Shown here one piece after another: positions 1-11,041 of a DNA stretch of 64,000 nucleotides. The DNA lies in the NCBI GenBank assembly GCA_023159155.1, contig JAJNNX010000025.1:496001-560000 (forward strand), written 5' to 3'. The DNA comes from Ustulina deusta (lineage: Eukaryota > Ascomycota > Sordariomycetes > Xylariales > Xylariaceae). The notes beneath the pieces are model-generated. The model saw only the letters and a list, made by a program, of their open reading frames with translations. It made no database searches and was not told where the DNA came from. Made by a program: the position numbers and the translations under genes. Numbering within the stretch: the first letter of the stretch is position 1; the number at the start of each line of letters is the position of its first letter.

Positions 1-936
1 GTGATTCTTCCACTCCATATTCGCCTCGCCTGAGAACGAGAACCCGGTCAGGGCCACCACAATTCCAACGACCGTCACACCGATCAAAGCAATGAACTTG
101 AGGAACATGAGTGCATCGTTGATTCGCGTTCCTAGCCGGGTAGAGACACAGTTCAAGAAGGTAATGAAAAACAGTCCTGCTAGACCAACTCCTTTGCTAA
201 TCCAAGGATTTATGTGTTCTGCCTCGGCTCCAATAAAAGCCCGTACGAGGTATTCCCCCATGATGATGGCGATAATAGCGGCGCTCCCGGGCTTCAGAAC
301 GAGAACAGCGACCCATGTAAATAGGAAGCCGGCCAGCTCGCCCATGATTTTTGATAGGTATGCCTGCGCTCCTCCATTCAGAGGGATCGCACCCCCTAAC
401 TCAGCATAACTAGCCGCACCGGTCCAAGCGAGCACACCTGCTATTGCCCACACAACCAAAGAGGCTCCTGGTGAGCCAACATTGACGTTGACCTGACTTG
501 GGGAAGAAAAAATACCAGATCCAATGATCAGGCCGACAATTAAGCCCAGCCCGTTCAAATAAGTCAGTGTCTTGTGTTTCTCTAGCGAGGCGCCGCCTAA
601 CCCACCGCGGTGTTGCGCAGCCGATGTAGGGGCGCCTAGGGGAGCATAACCAGGCGCAGTGGAGGAGGAGAGGGGGAAGAGGTTCGCCGAGTAGTCGAAA
701 TTCGAGGCGACTGAGTAAGATCGATCCCGAGCGCCGCCGAGCGTAGAGCGGCCAGCTGGGTTGCCATCGTCCAAAGGGTCGTCCCGGTCGAGGGAGAATT
801 TGCGAGACGACGATATTGAGGGTCTCGAATCGGTTTCCGAGTATGTGTCGGGGCCGTGGCTCGACGAGGCTAAGGAGGCAAGCTCGAGAGAATCTCGCTC
901 ATTGGGATGAAGGCTCGATGTGTGGTGGTTGGGCAT
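1..936 (-). CDS. LAT-type amino-acid permease (5' part; runs off the window)
   Basis: One uninterrupted minus-strand frame runs from the ATG at 936-934 to base 1 (312 codons, no stop), so the C-terminal half lies outside the window. The first ~115 residues are Ser/Asp-rich and hydrophilic (start MPNHHTSSLHPNERDSLELA) and should face the cytosol. Transmembrane segments follow, beginning with GLGLIVGLIIGSGIFSSPSQ, the unwound first-helix motif (GSGIF) of APC-superfamily, L-type (LAT/MUP1-like) transporters. Next come WAIAGVLAWTGAASYAELG and a segment ending in CVSTRLGTRINDALMFLKF. Expected role is uptake of neutral amino acids, perhaps methionine, at the plasma membrane; substrate is inferred only from family. 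No intron is visible in this part. The start is the only ATG ahead of the conserved core in this frame. Confidence 0.85.
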   Translation of the reverse strand, partial: MPNHHTSSLHPNERDSLELASLASSSHGPDTYSETDSRPSISSSRKFSLDRDDPLDDGNPAGRSTLGGARDRSYSVASNFDYSANLFPLSSSTAPGYAPLGAPTSAAQHRGGLGGASLEKHKTLTYLNGLGLIVGLIIGSGIFSSPSQVNVNVGSPGASLVVWAIAGVLAWTGAASYAELGGAIPLNGGAQAYLSKIMGELAGFLFTWVAVLVLKPGSAAIIAIIMGEYLVRAFIGAEAEHINPWISKGVGLAGLFFITFLNCVSTRLGTRINDALMFLKFIALIGVTVVGIVVALTGFSFSGEANMEWKNH

Positions 937-2052
937 TGCAGTTGTGCGTTGGAGACGCGGTGGGTAGACTCTATATCCTGAATAGCTCCAGGCGAAGCAT
1001 CGTCGGCGACCAACAAGTCGGGCAATGAAGGTGGTATTCTCGCAAGCTATTGCACGGGTGCAAGGAAGAAAGGCTGCTTCGGTGTCCGACCGAGTTCGTG
1101 TAGTGCTACTGTGGCAGGTGATGGATGGATCATATGCGCTCGGGTCTGGATGACGGCATTCGCCAAGGTCGATGATGAATCGACACGCGGGCCCAAGGGT
1201 TCGCGTCCTGTGAGATCTAGGCAAGGGAAGACAATTAATTCATTAGCTTCGATCGAGGAATATCGTGTATGCTGCGAAGGGAGAAAAAACAAAACACAAT
1301 CCAAGCAGTCTTGTTATTACTGTTCTATTCAAATGGAGCAGACTGTTGAGATGCAGAGTCGACGAGGTTGGAGTAGGGATTCCTCTTCAAGTTCCAATCA
1401 GGTTTGTGGATCCTTACCTTGGCGACCGGCTTTCAGGGGACTTCCTCCCTAAACCATAATAAAAGAACAGCCTTAGTCCAGGTACGAGAACTAGGTACCT
1501 GTTTTCATTGCACTGATGGACTCCACCTACCGGTTTTGGCACTTAACTTCATCCCACCACCACCAATCAACACTACACACTTACTTGCCGCCACTTTGAC
1601 TCCATCTTCCCCTTTCCCCCTTTTCAACCCTATGCCGATTTTATGTTGACAGAAAATTATTCCTTGGACCGCAGTAGAAAAGGAGCTTCCAACCCGGCAC
1701 AACACAATCCGCAACGGGAAGCGGTCAGGCCTTTACACATCATACTTTATTGAGCCTCACCTTTCAAGCGGTCTGCCAGATGCTTTTTGAAGCTATGCTA
1801 TCGCCAAATCAGACACTCTAGGAAAAGCGATGATGAATCAACACGCACCATCCAGATCTACGCAATTAAGAGGGGTATGAGCTGATGATGTTGTGGCGCT
1901 TCGTGTAGACAACCCCAGAAGTGAGGGGGCATTATGAAAGCTAGAGAAACAGCTTGGTTGGTCAAGATAAAATATTCGCTTTCGTACCTCGACTCGTAGG
2001 ACTAGTAGACATTCAATTGACATAGTTCGTTTTTGCAACGCCCTCGACAGCA
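937..2052. other. Intergenic region between divergent permease and dehydrogenase relic
   Basis: This 1.1-kb gap carries the upstream regions of two divergently oriented genes. The short open frames here have no recognisable motif and fungal-coding character is not evident. Around 1560-1625 is a C/T-rich tract typical of filamentous-fungal promoters. A TAGGTACCT palindrome-like motif sits at 1492-1500, one of several in intergenic DNA of the window. I see no RNA gene. Confidence 0.5.
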
Positions 2053-3277
2053 ATGCGTGCTCTTCGATATTATGGTCCCAAAGATGTTGGCCTGAAGAAG
2101 GATTTTCCTGAGCCCAAATGTGACCCGACGCAGGTCAAAGTCCGGCCTGCATTCGTCGGAATTTTTGCTTCGGATATCCATGAATACCAAACTCAGACTC
2201 TCATACCCAAACACGGCTCGCCTCATGCGCTGTTCAAAGAGGCAGCCCCAGTGATTCTCGGCTATGAGTTATCAGGAACCATAGTCGAGATTGGCTCGGA
2301 TGTTTCTAGCTTTGCCAACTTGAAAGTTGGGGATCGAGTTTCAGTCTGCCCGTTGTTGTATTGCCGGACAGTAAGCAATTCTTGAGGTCATTTTCTTCTT
2401 GTTTTGGCGACTCTAAGAGGCGAAAGCCCTCTTTTCAGGCCAAGACCATGCCCTAGCATCTCCCCGCTGCTCTGGAACACTCATTAAGCGCGCATGAGGT
2501 GGTGATGACTGACCCTGAGTGTTGTAGTGCGCAGCATGCAAGGACGGGTTCCCAAACTGCTGTGTTAATATGGACTGCCGAGAATTATCAGGCGGCGGCG
2601 GCGGCCTCAGCGATTATGGTAGGTTGTTCCAGGCGTAGTTTTTTTCTTGTTCTAGTTATTTTGAGAGTGGCGAATCCCGTTCAAGTTAGGATGATATCGT
2701 AACAATTTTCCACGAAGTGACAACCACTAACCCCGAGTACTGCAGTCTGTGTGCCACCTGAGGTAGTATTCAAACTCCCGGATAGTATCTCGTTGGAGGT
2801 CGGCGGCCAGTCAGCCTAACGCTCTCATTGAAAAAATGCTAACCTCCCTGCAGCTCTCGTTGAGCCGCTCGCGGTAGCTTGGCATGCCGTTAATGAGTCT
2901 AGTATTAAGGCCGGCCAAGCTGCCTTGGTTCTTAGCTTAAGCCCCATCGGTCTCGCCGTAATTCAATGTTTGAAAGTCAGAAACGCTGGGAATATTATTG
3001 CAGTCGGGCGTGCGCCTCGAAATCAGCAGTTTGCGAAGCAATTTGGCGCAACACATATTCTTGACCCAACTCGTGTCCATGTGATCCATCTAAAGCCCGG
3101 AGCTAACGGGTGGTTAGGCTCTCCTATAGCTTTCGATTGTGCCGGTGGGCCGTCAAGTCCAGAATCTATGATAAGAGCAAGGTCTCTCTTAGTCGTGTTA
3201 TTGAGGACGGGTTTACGGTTCTCATAAATGAGGAAGATAAGCATGTCAAGGTCATGGTGGACTTGTCAGCTTCGTAA
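2053..3277 (+). pseudogene. Zinc-dependent alcohol / 2,3-butanediol dehydrogenase relic
   Basis: Pieces of a medium-chain dehydrogenase follow in order, separated by intron-like gaps: 2053-2370, 2528-2618, 2746-2805 and 2854 onward. The second piece reads CAACKDGFPNCC...LSDY, the structural-zinc Cys cluster; the fourth reads ALVEPLAVAWHAVN and later FDCAGG. It is broken in several ways. The catalytic-zinc motif GICG(T/S)D is GIFASD; the GHE motif is GYE; the Rossmann GAGPIG is SLSPIG. The third intron would need a GC donor at 2806. Between FDCAGG (about 3150) and the C-terminal tail (SRIYDKS...KHVKVMVDLSAS, other frame, ending 3277), roughly 75-80 residues normally present are missing and the frame changes. 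Family: (2R,3R)-butanediol dehydrogenase-like MDR. Loss of zinc ligands plus deletion argues against any activity. Confidence 0.8.
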
Positions 3278-3852
3278 GGTGCTCGGCGACATAATAGGTA
3301 TGAGATGGCCGGTTTCGTGCCGAAATCGAAGCGCTTAAATTGATTGAACAAGAACAGGCGCGTTTTTGTTCTTGTTCAATCAATTTAAGCGGCCCCCAAA
3401 GGCAGTCACAATGCTCTAATTCTCAGGTAAGGAGGTGCAGAGAAAATTATAAGACAAGCTCAACCCGGCGTTTGTATATTTTTCGGTCTGTCCACTTTGC
3501 GTTGTCAACCTTCTTAACAGCCGCATTTAGATACATGTCCTACCAAGTTCCGCCAAAGGCAACTCCTTCAGCACCGGCCTATTATGAACAAGTAATCTAG
3601 GCCAATTGTGGGAATTAGTGGGGGTCCACGCAGGGATCTCAGTATCGCTCAGGATGCGTACCTAGTCCAGATACTAGCGTCTTCCAAAATGCTAGCTAAA
3701 AAGTTCCGATTCGGAACTTGGTGTGGCTTCATAAGAAGGTATCGTTGAGAAAGTCTTGAGCCGCGCACAATCACGAGATTTGCGAGGGCAGACTGTGATT
3801 TCAAGGCTGGCCAAGGCTCCCCTAGAATTTCCGCGATCATGCAAGCCCCCCA
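3278..3852. other. Intergenic region with a perfect 24-bp inverted repeat
   Basis: No gene is recognised. The notable content is the long perfect hairpin at 3333-3390, listed separately. The rest is the presumed promoter of the leucyl-tRNA synthetase gene; open frames here lack motifs. Confidence 0.5.
3333..3390. repeat. Perfect inverted repeat (24-bp arms, 10-nt loop)
   Basis: Arms 3333-3356 and 3367-3390 are exact reverse complements (left arm begins GCTTAAATTGATTGAACA); the spacer is GGCGCGTTTT. In RNA it would form a very stable hairpin. It lies about 55 bp past the end of the dehydrogenase relic. It could be a transcript-end structure, a foldback mini-transposon remnant, or a local inverted duplication. 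I see no flanking target-site duplication. Confidence 0.9.
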
Positions 3853-6800
3853 ATGTATCGCACCATAAGAAAGCTTGCAGGCCCCGGCCGCCTGAAGCTT
3901 TCCCAACCAACACCGATCGCGACACCATCACCCAGCGGCCACCATCATCGGTGCTATGCCGCCGCGCAGCTCGACCTCCCAGCCTTGGACCGGAAATGGC
4001 GCCAAAGATGGAGCGACAACCGACAGCTCGAACGACACTGGCCCGCCGCCAACCCCTCGGCCACGCCCTCCTCCCATGAGCGAGACGTCCAGAGCCCCGC
4101 CGACCATATGTACATTCTTTCTATGTTCCCGTATCCTTCGGGCGAGCTCCACTTGGGCCATCTCCGTGTCTACACCATCGCGGATGTCGTTGCGCGGTAC
4201 CATAAGCTAAGAGGACGTCATGTTCTACTGCCGATGGGCTGGGATGCCTTCGGCTTGCCGGCCGAGAACGCTGCCATCGAACGGGGCATCGACCCTGCGG
4301 AGTGGACCCGCGCCAACATCGCCCGTATGAAAGAGCAGATGCAGTTGATGAACGGTAGTTTTGACTGGTCAAGGGTGCGTCGTGATATTCGGTGAACTGC
4401 ATCTTCGTGGTCAATTGACGATTCGTTTGCAGGAGTTCGCTACTTGTGATCCCGACTTCTATAAGCACACCCAGAAGCTTTTCCTCTTTCTACACCAACA
4501 TGGCCTAGTGACCCGTCAACGTGCTGTCGTCAACTGGGATCCCGTAGACAAGACCGTCTTGGCAAACGAGCAGGTAGATTCGGAGGGACGGTCCTGGAGG
4601 TCAGGAGCCAAAGTGGAACAGCGCCCGTTGGAGCAGTGGTTTTTTTGTATTACGGAATTCAAGGAGGCTCTGCTGCGCGACCTGGATGAGCTGGCAAAGG
4701 AAGATTGCTGGCCAGAGCGAGTACTTGCCATGCAGAAAAACTGGTTGGGACGAACGACAGGCGCAAGATATCGCTTTCCCCTCACCGTTCTGAACCAATC
4801 TCAGCTGGAGGGGTTTCAGGATCTTGAAATCTATACCACCCGACCGGAGACCATTTTTGGAGTCCAGTTCATTGCTATCTCACCAAATAGCAAACTCGCC
4901 AAAGACCTCGCGAGCTCCGATCCGAAAATACATGAGTATTTGGAGACCTTACAAGACGCGACAGAGAATAACATGCAAGGGTACCAGATACCGCATATCC
5001 AGGCGCATAACCCTATCGGTCGTATAGCAACCGAATTTCATAATCAAATCGAGCCTTTGCCTGTATTTATCGCGCCCTATGTGCGGGGAGACTACGAGAC
5101 TGGCGCTGTTATGGGAGTTCCCGCGCATGATGCTCGGGACTTTGCATTCTGGCAACGGAACTCTTCATCAGGGGAAATCAAGTATGCGATTACGCCAAAT
5201 CCAACCGGGTCTTTTCCGAAGATGGATGGACCGTATTTGGAATCGGGATATATGACAGAGCTCGCAGGCGAATACAGTCGGAGGCCATCGAATGAAGTTG
5301 TAGAGTCCATCGTTGAGCAAATACAAAACGAAACAAACCTAGCCGAGCTTCGCACCAAGTGGAAGCTTAGAGACTGGCTCATTAGCAGGCAGAGGTACTG
5401 GGGTACACCAATTCCGATCATCCACTGCGAAAGCTGTGGGCCACAGCCAGTTCCTGATGATCAGCTTCCCATCGAGCTACCCAAGGTCGATCATCACTGG
5501 GCTGATGGTCGAGCGGGGAACCCTCTTGAGTCTGCAACGGATTGGGTTAATACGTCGTGTCCGAAGTGTCATGGCCCAGCCAAGAGAGATACCGATACAA
5601 TGGATACATTTGTGGATTCTAGCTGGTATTATATGAGGTTCACTGACCCGCACAACAAGGACAGCCCTATTTCTGAAGTCGCTGCTCGTACTCGCTTGCC
5701 TGTAGATATCTACATCGGAGGCGTCGAACATGCTATTCTCCATCTCCTATATGCAAGGTTCTTTTACAAAGCGATCATGGGTAATTTGTACCCAAAAGAT
5801 GGGAAGGATACGAGAAACAATGCGGCTGAACTTGTGCACGAGTCCTCACATGAGCCATTCAAACAGCTCATCACTCAAGGTATGGTCCATGGAAAGACCT
5901 ACCTGGATCCCGATAGTGGCCGTTTCCTGAAACCAGGCGAAGTCGATTTCTCGAACCCATACGAGCCAAAACTTGTCGCATCGGAAAAACGGCCAGTCAT
6001 CACATATGAAAAAATGTCAAAATCAAAACACAATGGAGTCGATCCGACGACCTTCATCTCAAAGCATGGGGCCGATGCGACGCGCGCTCATATCCTATTT
6101 CAGGCGCCAGTGGCAGATGTTCTCAACTGGGACGACGACAAGATTGCCGGTATTCTGAGGTGGCTGCGTCGAGTATATGATCATGTCCACACGGTCGCAG
6201 CTACCGTACAAAATGCCGGCAGTGGCTCGATACCGTTCGATGGTAACGAGTATTTTGCTAAAAGAAATGACGAATCAGATGCGGGGAATAAAGAACAAGC
6301 CACGCAATGGGAAGATAGTATGAGTGTCTGGCGTACTGTTCAAGAATCAATCGCTAGCGTCACAGCCTCTTGCGACAAGGTATACGCGCTTAATACAGCG
6401 GTATCGACACTGATGAGTCTAACGAATGCTATAATTGACAAACCTGGCGCTTCCCAGCGAGTCAGGTTAGCAGCGACAATCGAGTTAGTTCGCTTAATGG
6501 CGCCTATTGCTCCCGCATTCGCAGAAGAATGCTGGAACGTATTGCGGCCGAACGAGAAAATGCTTTTTGACGAGGCTGCGCCAGTTCAGTGGCCGGTCCC
6601 CGATGGGTCGTTACCATTATTGAAAGCTGATCGTGTGAAATGCACCGTAGCTGTCAATGGCAAGAAGCGATGCGTGGTAGATATACCTCTGAAACCGGTA
6701 GATATTGGGGATAACGGAGAGCTCGAGACGTGGATTACTGACCAAATTCTCAAGACGCCTCAGGCGCAAGAGAAGCTGAGCGCGCCTGAAAACGACATTC

Positions 6801-6877
6801 GCAAGGCTACCAAAGTCTTTATCATGAAAGGGGGCAAAGGCGTTAATTATTTGATGCCGAAAAGTTCTAAAATGTAG
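3853..6877 (+). CDS. NAM2: Mitochondrial leucyl-tRNA synthetase
   Basis: Charges mitochondrial tRNA-Leu with leucine in the matrix; the yeast orthologue NAM2 is also known for a role in group I intron splicing. Two exons: 3853-4374 and 4433-6877, joined over a 58-nt intron (DWSR | EFATCDPDF), giving 988 residues. The first ~35 residues are basic and Ser/Thr/Pro-rich, as for a mitochondrial targeting signal. The class I HIGH motif is PSGELHLGH near residue 95-103, the CP1 editing domain has TTRPETIFG near 309-317, and KMSKS is at about 701-705. [10 protein letters not shown] and the C-terminal anticodon-binding region are present. Length fits bacterial-type LeuRS of mitochondria. The apparent stop after [10 protein letters not shown] lies in the intron and is not a truncation. 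Confidence 0.95.
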
Positions 6878-7274
6878 ACCATCATCTAGACTGCGTTGGA
6901 TGTCAAGACGTGGCCTGTAACTATATTTGTACATACCCTGAGCTGTATAAGACTTGTACATAGAATAGGCAAAAACGAAACCACTCCTCACTGCTGTTAT
7001 TTTCTCTTCTCTCCTTTGAAATGGTGCTGTATGCATCATCAGATCTTCATTCCCATCCCCATCGCACAGACCACGACCAAACTAGCCAATCCTAGTCTTT
7101 AACACAAATTGCTCTCCGCGCTCGTCTCTCTAGCGTGTTCGAAGCATCTCGAAACACTGCCATTTTTAGAACATACGGTAGTGTTTTAGCGCTCATCATC
7201 ACTCGCAAAAGGCAGAAATGGGGTTATAAGGGCTGCGATAGCAAGCGCGGGCCAATTGGACATCAAGATTTCGG
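6878..7274. other. Short intergenic gap
   Basis: Trailer of the synthetase gene and leader of the HemK-type methyltransferase gene, which lie head-to-tail. I see no gene or RNA here. Confidence 0.5.
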
Positions 7275-8915
7275 ATGCCGCGCCTGGCGCCGTCGCTCTT
7301 CCGGCGCGCCGGCAGAATCTCCGCACACCTCGCGACGCTGCTCCCGTCCTGCAGGACCATCGAGGCGGCGCAGGCCGAGCTGCGATGGATCCGCAGGCAC
7401 GCGCTGGATACGTACCGCGCCCAGACCGAGGCAGGCACGCAAAGAGACGGCGATGCGCTTTCTCCCCGGAACGGGCAAGATCTGCCTCGCGCGCGCGCGG
7501 GGACCAGGAAGCGGGGGCCGAATCCGGGGTTGGGGGCCGGTAGGACACGACTGGAGGCTGCCGAGGACCGCGTCGCCCGCCTCGTGGCGCGCCGCGGCGC
7601 CGGCGAGCCGCTGCAATATGTCCTCGGCTCCCAGCCCTTCGGAGACCTCGAGATCCTCTGCGAAAAGGGCGTGTTGATCCCGCGGCCCGAGACCGAGGCG
7701 TGGGCCGCGATGCTTGCGGATCTCGTGCTCTCTTCGCCGCTCCGTCGCGAGGGAGAAGGGGAAGGGGAAGAGGAAGGGGGAGGAGGAGGCTTGCGGATCC
7801 TAGATCTCTGCTCCGGAACCGGGTGTATTGGTCTCTCACTCTACGCGCGGTGCATGGCGGGCTTGGGTCGAGGGGGGGATCAAGAGACGGCAAAGGCGCA
7901 TCCGCCGCTGCGCGTCTTCGGCTTTGACGTCGAGCCGCGGGCCGTGCGTCTCGCGACGAGGAATCTGGCGCATAATTTTCGCGGATCGCGACTCGACCCG
8001 TGCCTCAACCACCATGGCGGCTTTACCGCGGGCGCAGGCCAGGGCGCTGTCACATTCCGGCGGGGGGATATCTTTACCGACGAGTGGGTGGCGTATCTGG
8101 ACGAGGCGAAGCCCCTGCAATACGCAGACGGAGATAAAGGAGATCAGGCTGGACGAGTGGACGTCCTCGTCTCTAACCCGCCGTACATCTCGCAGCGCGG
8201 CTTCGAGGCCGATACGGGGCGCAGCGGTGAGTGATTCTCGGGGTCCCTTTTCAAACAAAACCTTGGGCTTCTGCCGCTCACTATACGAGCATGGAGAGTC
8301 TCCCCTCAGACTAGAACTAGCTATCTATTCCTTGGGGAGGTGAATTTTCTGCGTTCCGAAATGCCTTTTTGGCAAAAGACTGATTCCTAGGATCCCGCAG
8401 TGCGCAACTACGAGCCGAAAATTGCGCTCGTGCCCGCCAGAGCACCATCTTCCTTTCCAACAGCTCCCCCATTCGCAGCCCCGAGATTGGCAAGAACCAC
8501 GACCTGCGCGCCCGAGGATATATTCTACGAACGCCTCCTTGACTTGGCGGACACGCTTCGTCCGCGCATCGCAGTATTCGAGGTCGGCGATATGAAGCAG
8601 GCTATTCGCGTGGTGGAGATGGCCGTCGCGCGCTCTAGACCCCAGCATCGTCACGATCCGGACAAAACCCAGAAAGGGGGCGGAGATGAGCCGAGGGGAC
8701 AAACAGTCGCGAGATGGGACGTCCTGGAGATATGGCGCGATTGGCCGGATTGCCAACCTTCCGATGCCGAGGCGGATGTTGTTCTCGTGGGTGGCAGGGA
8801 AGTGCCTGTACGAGGCAGTGGTCATGGGAGAGTGGTGTTTCTTGTCGAAGGCCGGATGGTGTGGAATAGATTTACGAATCGGGGGTTTAGACGAGAGGTC
8901 TATACGGCTTCATGA
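7275..8915 (+). CDS. MTQ1: HemK/PrmC-type release-factor glutamine N5-methyltransferase
   Basis: Methylates the Gln of the GGQ motif in class I release factors using S-adenosylmethionine; the mitochondrial form in yeast is Mtq1. Exons 7275-8226 and 8401-8915 (174-nt intron, junction GRS | VRNYEPKIALVP) encode 488 residues. SAM-binding motif I reads ILDLCSGTGCIGLSL near residue 175-188. The catalytic, glutamine-binding motif is VSNPPYIS with NPPY at about 301-304. GEPLQYVLGSQPFGDLEI and LIPRPETEAW match the HemK N-terminal linker. An Arg-rich, acid-free N terminus fits mitochondrial import. The protein is longer than bacterial PrmC because of low-complexity inserts, among them a Gly/Glu tract (about 157-173) encoded by a purine-only repeat. 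MTQ1 versus the cytosolic MTQ2 is chosen on the HemK-like N-terminal domain and leader. Confidence 0.88.
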
Positions 8916-9292
8916 TTCGACATAAAGTAGAACGCTACGTGCATGGGTATATTTGTGTATTTTAGAGATGCGCAAAAACATGAATACGGATTTGTCTTGC
9001 CATATCAATCAGCGCCGAATCTGGTTCTGGAGGTAGGCAGTAGCCGTTTCAATATGCTACGACCAACTTATTATATTCATATCGTCAAGTCTAGAATTAC
9101 TATAATTATTGGGTTCTTCTTGCCACTCCACGTCATTGAAGCAGCCTTCCCAGTCCGATCGGTTCAAAAACAACTCTTGTATATCCTGCTTCATCCTTCC
9201 CGATGAGGCGTGCCCAGAATCTTCTTGAGGTCAAAATCAAGTATCCGTACTCCAAACCATGCATGAATGTCACAAATTCCTCATACAAAATG
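8916..9292. other. Convergent intergenic gap (MTQ1 / RTT109)
   Basis: The two flanking genes end towards each other here; the gap holds their 3' trailers. It is somewhat AT-rich and shows no gene. Confidence 0.5.
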
Positions 9293-11041
9293 TCATGTGG
9301 CCTTCGCTTTTTTCCTAATTAGCCCTGAACCAAGCACATTTACCTTAGGCCCCGAGTTGACGCTTTGAACGTCAGCCGACCCCTCATCATTCTCAACTTT
9401 TACCTTTTTTCGTACCAAGCCCTCGCCAAGCATATTTACCTGGGTAGATTGGTTCTCCTTTGAGGATTCGTCCTCGCTCCTCCGCTTCCTCTGAATCGAT
9501 CCTGTCAGATTATTCACCGTCTTAGGGGCATTGGAGGCTGATTGAGCTAGAACAGCCTTTTCGCCAACTACGGGTAAAGCCCAGTCCTCGCCCATATTCA
9601 CTTCGCCGATCCACCTTGATGTACTGGCAATCGCTTGCTCAAGACATTTGAATTCAAGATGGAGAAGCAACTCTACAGCTCTCTTGTATCCGTTATCGTC
9701 CAGTACCACCTGTCCTCTCCCTGCCTCTGGCCAGTAATAATATGGTGTCTGGATCTGACGAGGATATTTGGCACGATGAGTCTTTACTCGAGGTTCTCGA
9801 GGGACGATAGGCCCCTTCAGTACTTTCTTGACTCTATATTTTCGACGTGCCAACTTAGCGCTTGCAGATGTTGACTTTGAGGGCGACGAGATTGGTGTTT
9901 TGGGAGATGCGACATTGTCTTTTTGTGACTTTTTGGGTGTTGAGAGAGGGTCTGTGTGATTTGGAGTGCCACTGAAAGAAGTCGCAGGGGTGAGCAAGGT
10001 GGTGGTTGCAAGGCTTGAGCTCGTCGTATTTGAATGTTCTTTTTGTGAAGGTGTTGAAGCTAGAGAGGGCTCAAAAACAAGCCAAACAAACCCCGTCATC
10101 CGTCCACTGGAACACTCTTGCCGGAAAGCCATCATCTCCCAGAACTGATCGAGTGTCTTCGGGGTCTTCCAGCCGCCGAGTAACTTAGCCTTCTCCGACG
10201 TAGACTCTTCTAATTCTTCTAGAAAGCGCGCCTTTGGGTCATCTGGATATGTCGGAATGAGACATCTGGGCGGGACGTTTCCATAATTGGCAGCATCTTT
10301 TGTGTATGGGGATATGAGTTCGAGAGGATGGCCCAGCGACCAATTGCGTATTGCATGTTCGGTCCTGGGGACGAAGGCGCGGGTCTCGTAATCATCGAGC
10401 CCGGGTACGACCAAGTACCCGTGTACACGATCCCGGTTCGCAGTCGGATCGTCCTCAGCACGGACTTCAAGTAGGGGGTCCAGCACTTTGCACCACCATT
10501 TGATCAGGCCCCCGTCGTCCAGAATATGCTTCTTGCTGTTTTTCGCACTTCCCGGGAAGAGATATTGGGACTGAGCACGGGCGAAAAGGTTGATGACAAG
10601 TTGCTTCGATGGCCGCCTTCGATGCTCGACGAGGAAATTCAGGAAGGCTACGGTGACAGCTCGGATGGGAGAGAAGCGCTGAGGCGTTGGCTGGAGATGT
10701 AGATATCCCGTCGAGTCTGCCTTCGCAACAAATATAGCGGTCGAGAAGGCCGTGGTATAAAGGTAAATCTCCAAGCCAAGCACCAGGACATGCTGGGCCG
10801 TGGTTGGATCGGCAATGGACACGGCGAGGAAGTGCTTTTCACAGTACGTCTTCAGGGGCTTGCTCGGGCGCTTTTCGGTCGTCGCGTTCAAGGCTGGGGG
10901 GTAACAAAGCGCCTCGGTGGTTGCGGGCGTCGTGGACAGATGCCATGCCGTGTAGTGGGCGTCCTTGGGCAGGGCCTGCGCCAATGCGTTGACAAGTGGA
11001 TGATCTCGATTTGGCTGGCTGGGTGGTGTTGCACTAGTCAT
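9293..11041 (-). CDS. RTT109: Histone acetyltransferase Rtt109 (KAT11)
   Basis: Fungus-specific p300-like enzyme that acetylates newly made histone H3 (K56, also K9/K27) with the chaperones Asf1 and Vps75 during DNA replication and repair; nuclear. Single exon, 582 residues. Family hallmarks: FVAKADSTGYLHLQ (the Asp near residue 109 corresponds to the yeast catalytic-region Asp), FSPIRAVTVAFLNFLVEHRR, and QYLFPGSAKNSKKHILDDG with LIKWWCKVLDPLL. A long Ser/Thr/Pro-rich insert (about 335-405) precedes basic KLARRKYRVKKVLKGP and the conserved block with PYYYWPEAGRG. The C-terminal tail contains one basic motif twice (about 534-550 and 566-582), see findings. The divergent mL57 gene lies about 590 bp away and may share its promoter region. 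Confidence 0.93.
   Translation of the reverse strand: MTSATPPSQPNRDHPLVNALAQALPKDAHYTAWHLSTTPATTEALCYPPALNATTEKRPSKPLKTYCEKHFLAVSIADPTTAQHVLVLGLEIYLYTTAFSTAIFVAKADSTGYLHLQPTPQRFSPIRAVTVAFLNFLVEHRRRPSKQLVINLFARAQSQYLFPGSAKNSKKHILDDGGLIKWWCKVLDPLLEVRAEDDPTANRDRVHGYLVVPGLDDYETRAFVPRTEHAIRNWSLGHPLELISPYTKDAANYGNVPPRCLIPTYPDDPKARFLEELEESTSEKAKLLGGWKTPKTLDQFWEMMAFRQECSSGRMTGFVWLVFEPSLASTPSQKEHSNTTSSSLATTTLLTPATSFSGTPNHTDPLSTPKKSQKDNVASPKTPISSPSKSTSASAKLARRKYRVKKVLKGPIVPREPRVKTHRAKYPRQIQTPYYYWPEAGRGQVVLDDNGYKRAVELLLHLEFKCLEQAIASTSRWIGEVNMGEDWALPVVGEKAVLAQSASNAPKTVNNLTGSIQRKRRSEDESSKENQSTQVNMLGEGLVRKKVKVENDEGSADVQSVNSGPKVNVLGSGLIRKKAKAT

Noticed and set aside
7186..7893. 235-codon minus-strand frame opposite the methyltransferase
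   Set aside because: Arg/Pro/Ser-rich shadow of a GC-rich exon; the plus strand carries NPPY and SAM motifs.
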